Part shown: positions 13,650-16,359 of the stretch, one piece after another
Layout of the letters: each line of letters starts with the position of its first letter
Numbering within the stretch: position 1 is the stretch's first letter
DNA from: an uncultured Actinomycetes bacterium
Lineage (GTDB): Bacteria; Actinomycetota; Actinomycetes; Nanopelagicales; Nanopelagicaceae
NCBI GenBank assembly: GCA_903842855.1
Contig: CAIMNT010000044.1
Location: 1-16,359, forward strand
Direction of reading: 5' to 3'
DNA length: 16,359 bases
Notes under the pieces: model-generated
What the model saw: only the letters and a program-made list of their open reading frames with translations
What the model was told of the DNA's origin: nothing
Databases searched by the model: none
Program-made: the position numbers and the translations under genes

Positions 13650-15011
13650 TTAAATCCAACTCGGGAACCACATTAATGAACTCCAGTGGGTGTAAGTAAT
13701 CAAGTTCCCTAAATAAAGGGGAAGAAAATAGAGAAAATTCAAAACGATGATCGCCAGAAATCCATAGCTTGCAAATCTGCGTGGACCAGCAATAACTCCT
13801 TCAGCATTTGGTTCTAAGAATTTTGAAAGCGCGTAAATAATAATCAGGATAATAAAAGGCTCAAAGGCAATGGTGTAGAAATTAAAAACTGTTCTTTTTT
13901 GCCAGTTAAACCAGGGTAGGTAACCTGCTGCCAAGCTGAGTAAAAGTAGCCCGCTTTGCCATTCTCGTCGTGCAATCCAGTACCCAATAGTTACGGCGAT
14001 AGCTATAACTCCAGACCACCATAAAAGCGGAGTACCCAGCGCAAGTACTTCTTGGGCGCAAGCATTTGCACCGCAGCCCTTGGGAGCTTGGTAATAAAAC
14101 GAGGTAGGTCGTCCCATGATTAACCAACTCCAGGGATTAGCGGCATAAGGGTGCGACGCGGTCAATGTGGTGTGAAAATCCCACATTTCTGAGTGGTAGT
14201 GCCACAGTGATCTGATTGGTGCAGGTATGAAACTAAAAAAGCCATGGCGCTGAGAATTTGCCCATTTTCTATCGTAACCCGACGTGTTAAAGAACCAGCC
14301 AGCCCAACTCACTACGTAAACAACTATAGGAATTACTATGTATTGCAAGGCTCGCAACCAAAGTTTTTGGCGAACCACTTGCTTGATTGGGTGCTCAAGT
14401 TCCAGCGCGCGATTTTGACGGTATTCGACGTAAAGCGTGAAAGCAAGATAAGCAACTAGGTAATAGACACCACTCCATTTTGTAGCAGCAGCAAGACCAA
14501 GTGAAATACCAGCTGCGTAATGTTGCCCACGCAATATGAAAAGGAATCCGAGAAGCGTAAAGAACATTAAGAATATATCTAACAAAGCAGTGCGAGACAT
14601 CACCAGGTGTAATCCGTCCGCGCTCATTAAAATTTCCGCACCGAGAGCTAGAAAATAATTATTGAACAGCCGCTTGGAAACGTAAAAAATCATGATGATT
14701 GATGCTGTTCCAACAAGTGCTGCGCTAATTCGCCAACCAAATTCGTGGTAACCAAATAACTTAATTCCAGCTGCAATCATCCATTTGCCAACGGGAGGGT
14801 GAACTATAAATTGCGCTGCGCTTGTTTTAGGGTCCAACTCGACTCCATGGTGAAGAAGGGCATTGGCATTTTGGGCGTAGTAGACCTCGTCAAAAACGAA
14901 GCCCTTGGGAGATTGGAGGTGCCAGATTCGAAATATGAGGGCTACCAATCCCAGCCCCCACGCCGTGAATCGATCCCGAGTTATTCCAGGGCGCAGCGCG
15001 AGGGTTGTCAT
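13650..15011 (-). CDS. pmt: Polyprenol-phosphate-mannose protein O-mannosyltransferase (GT39)
   Basis: This 453-residue polytopic membrane enzyme of the PMT/GT39 family moves mannose from polyprenyl-phosphate-mannose to Ser/Thr of proteins as they are exported. Features: an N-terminal membrane helix (FTAWGLGLVALIFRIWHL), the catalytic Asp-Glu in FDEVYYA (DE at 41-42), the conserved loop HPPVGKW (71-77), further helices to the C-terminus, and the MIR-free loop region GYDRKWANS and HSEMWDFHTTL typical of bacterial PMTs. The length is near the usual 500. Position beside rsmI is the same as in Mycobacterium tuberculosis (Rv1002c/Rv1003). The start ATG 15011 lies 32 bases from the divergent rsmI start and is probably leaderless (-10 TACGCT six bases upstream). 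It ends three bases from sepX. Confidence 0.93.
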   Translation of the reverse strand: MTTLALRPGITRDRFTAWGLGLVALIFRIWHLQSPKGFVFDEVYYAQNANALLHHGVELDPKTSAAQFIVHPPVGKWMIAAGIKLFGYHEFGWRISAALVGTASIIMIFYVSKRLFNNYFLALGAEILMSADGLHLVMSRTALLDIFLMFFTLLGFLFILRGQHYAAGISLGLAAATKWSGVYYLVAYLAFTLYVEYRQNRALELEHPIKQVVRQKLWLRALQYIVIPIVVYVVSWAGWFFNTSGYDRKWANSQRHGFFSFIPAPIRSLWHYHSEMWDFHTTLTASHPYAANPWSWLIMGRPTSFYYQAPKGCGANACAQEVLALGTPLLWWSGVIAIAVTIGYWIARREWQSGLLLLSLAAGYLPWFNWQKRTVFNFYTIAFEPFIILIIIYALSKFLEPNAEGVIAGPRRFASYGFLAIIVLNFLYFLPLYLGNLITYTHWSSLMWFPSWI

Positions 15012-15046
15012 GAGGCAAGCGTAAAGCCTGCGAGAATTGCCTCATG
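15009..15046. promoter_or_regulatory. Perfect 10-bp inverted repeat containing both divergent start codons (pmt/rsmI)
   Basis: CATGAGGCAA (15009-15018) and TTGCCTCATG (15037-15046) are exact reverse complements, 18 bases apart. The left arm ends in the pmt start codon and the right arm in the rsmI start codon. On each side TGCCTC separates the ATG from a -10-like box: GAGAAT (15032-15037) for rsmI, TACGCT (15023-15018, minus strand) for pmt. The whole gap of 32 bases thus holds two back-to-back leaderless promoters whose -35 regions must lie in the opposite gene. Confidence 0.6.
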
Positions 15047-15883
15047 CTGATCCTTGCTTGCGGTCCTCTTGGGAACGTTGGTGACACTACGGATCGGATT
15101 AGGGGTGCGCTGGAGAGCGCTCCGTTCATAGCCGCCGAGGATTCGAGAAAACTTGCGCGATTGACGCATGATCTAGGCGTTCGTTACGCCGGCAAGGTTA
15201 TTTCATACTTTGAGGGGAACGAAAATGAGCGAATTGACCAGCTCACGGAGATCCTACTTACTGGAGCGGATCTTTTAGTTATCACCGACGCTGGAGCTCC
15301 CGGAATTAGTGATCCAGGGTATCGCCTGATTCAGCGGGCAATAGAAAACGGAGTTCCTATAAAGGTATTGCCTGGTCCAAGCGCCGTAACAACCGCATTA
15401 CTACTCTCAGGCTTGGCCACTGATCGATTTTGTTTTGAAGGCTTTTCACCTCGAACTGGTGGTGCACGGCAGACTTGGTATGAGAAATTGGCAACCGAGC
15501 CTCGCACCATTATCTTTTTTGAAGCCCCTCATCGCCTCAAAGAATCGCTTTCTGATGCGCTTTCAACGATGGGGCCACATCGGCGGGGCGCAATATGCAG
15601 GGAGATGACTAAGACGTATGAAGAAACGATTCGGGGAACCATCAAAGAATTGTTTGAGTGGAGTTCCGAGCGAGAAATATTGGGAGAGCTCACGATTGTG
15701 ATTGAAGGGTTTGACCTGAGTTCTCAACGCCACACACCCGAGACGATGGTGGATCTGGTCAAAGCCCATGAAGAAGCGGGCATGAGCCGCAAGGACGCAA
15801 TTGCATTAGTGGCACGGAATTTGGATTTGCCCAAACGTATGGTTTTCGATGCCATGGTTGAAATCAAAGTCAGAGAAAAATAA
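15044..15883 (+). CDS. rsmI: 16S rRNA 2'-O-methyltransferase RsmI (cytidine 1402)
   Basis: This 279-residue SAM-dependent methyltransferase of the tetrapyrrole-methylase fold makes 2'-O-methyl C1402 in the 16S rRNA P-site region. Motifs in order: PLGNVGD (8-14), AAEDSRKLARL (30-40), TDAGAPGISDPG (81-92), PGPSA (110-114), RFCFEGF near 128-134 and FFEAPHRLK (158-166). The length fits the family (about 280). ATG 15044 has no SD and only 32 bases separate it from the pmt start; the start is nevertheless right, because the family's first beta strand begins immediately (MLILACGPLGN). Predicted leaderless. metG follows after 26 bases. Role and identity are firm. Confidence 0.96.
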   Translation: MLILACGPLGNVGDTTDRIRGALESAPFIAAEDSRKLARLTHDLGVRYAGKVISYFEGNENERIDQLTEILLTGADLLVITDAGAPGISDPGYRLIQRAIENGVPIKVLPGPSAVTTALLLSGLATDRFCFEGFSPRTGGARQTWYEKLATEPRTIIFFEAPHRLKESLSDALSTMGPHRRGAICREMTKTYEETIRGTIKELFEWSSEREILGELTIVIEGFDLSSQRHTPETMVDLVKAHEEAGMSRKDAIALVARNLDLPKRMVFDAMVEIKVREK

Positions 15884-15897
15884 GGAAATTTAGAAGA

Positions 15898-15903
15898 TAA
15901 GAT
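15898..15903 (+). promoter_or_regulatory. -10 box of a leaderless metG promoter
   Basis: TAAGAT ends six bases before ATG 15910, the same geometry as at the glp gene and the 3780 start. No clear -35 is seen. metG may therefore have its own promoter in addition to read-through from rsmI. Confidence 0.45.
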
Positions 15904-15909
15904 CGTCCA

Positions 15910-16359
15910 ATGAGCGCCGGATCAAAGTCTTTTTATCTCACGACGCCGATTTATTATGTCAACGATGCGCCACATATCGGGCATGCCTACACGACGGTAG
16001 CTGGTGACGTGCTTACCCGCTGGCATCGTCAGCGTGGAGAATCTGTCTGGTTCCTCACTGGAACCGATGAGCACGGTCAGAAAGTCTTGAACACGGCTAA
16101 TTCCAATGGGGCATCACCGCAAGATTGGTGTGATCGATTAGTTGACACATCCTGGAAGCCAACGTGGGCCAGCCTTAACATCGCATATGACGATTTCATT
16201 CGTACAACCGAACCACGTCATATGGAGCGAGTGCAAAGTTTTCTTACTGGCTTAAAGGATCAGGGGCATATCTATTCGGGCCGGTATGAAGGTCCGTATT
16301 GCATAGGGTGCGAAGAATTTAAATTACCGGCAGATCTTGACGACGGACGCTGCAAGGTA
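15910..16359 (+). CDS. metG: Methionyl-tRNA synthetase, N-terminal part; 3' end outside window
   Basis: The first 150 codons are present and open to the window edge; the full protein is about 500-600 residues. It begins MSAGSKSFYLTTPIYYVN, then the class I aminoacyl-tRNA synthetase motif HIGHAYTT in the Rossmann fold, followed by FLTGTDEHGQKV, the typical MetRS sequence for methionine and ATP binding, and the start of the zinc-binding connective peptide (YCIGCEEF). It charges tRNA-Met, the first step of protein synthesis initiation, in the cytoplasm. It lies 26 bases after rsmI, the same neighbourhood as in other actinobacteria, and has a leaderless-type -10 box. The KMSKS loop lies beyond the edge. 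Confidence 0.96.
   Translation, partial: MSAGSKSFYLTTPIYYVNDAPHIGHAYTTVAGDVLTRWHRQRGESVWFLTGTDEHGQKVLNTANSNGASPQDWCDRLVDTSWKPTWASLNIAYDDFIRTTEPRHMERVQSFLTGLKDQGHIYSGRYEGPYCIGCEEFKLPADLDDGRCKV

Overview
The window looks like chromosome of a free-living actinobacterium with a streamlined genome of intermediate G+C. Three things point there: (a) conserved actinobacterial neighbourhoods, namely 5-formyl-THF cyclo-ligase / gephyrin-like MoeA / RimJ-type acetyltransferase / SepX(GlpR)-type membrane protein, and pmt / rsmI / metG; (b) many genes whose -10 box lies only 6-7 bases before the start codon, i.e. probable leaderless mRNAs; (c) very tight packing, with convergent stops 3 bp apart or overlapping. 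Freshwater Nanopelagicales (acI, 'Ca. Planktophila'-like) is my best guess; this is inference, since no rRNA is present. I see no tRNA, rRNA, CRISPR array or transposase, and no gene-free stretch longer than 300 bases.

Region 1 (1-6540) is accessory in character. It opens with the C-terminal half of a superfamily-1 helicase (cut by the window edge). Then comes a five-gene cassette around a 65-bp divergent control region: on the minus strand a CesT/YbjN-fold chaperone-like protein, a zinc-ribbon/TPR/LRV-repeat protein and a second YbjN-like protein, closed by a strong terminator; on the plus strand a MoxR-type AAA+ ATPase and an HExxH-metallopeptidase/VWA protein. A broken LRV-repeat gene sits at the right edge, fused out of frame to an mmpL gene that has lost all but its first ~180 codons. 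This is the best candidate in the window for an undescribed system: an ATPase/VWA chaperone-protease pair coupled to repeat and peptide-binding proteins, inserted in or recombined into a transporter gene.

Region 2 (6477-8133) holds the mmpL remnant, a divergent TetR-family regulator with two operator-like palindromes over both promoters, an ATGA-coupled 38-residue ORF, and an FmdB zinc-ribbon protein.

Region 3 (8214-10753) is a copper-type pair: a CopC-like exported protein that lacks the expected copper-binding histidines, and a CopD-CtaG fusion membrane protein whose true start is unclear.

Region 4 (10725-13646) has 5-formyl-THF cyclo-ligase, divergent from glp(moeA-like)-rimJ-sepX. The MoeA-like protein has lost the whole substrate-binding N-terminal/domain II segment and its catalytic motif, yet keeps the fold parts used by gephyrin-like proteins for protein binding. 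Next to a SepX/GlpR homologue it is more likely a cell-division scaffold than a molybdenum cofactor enzyme.

Region 5 (13650-16359) has pmt and rsmI, divergent with only 32 bp between start codons and both starts inside a perfect 10-bp inverted repeat, followed by the 5' part of metG.
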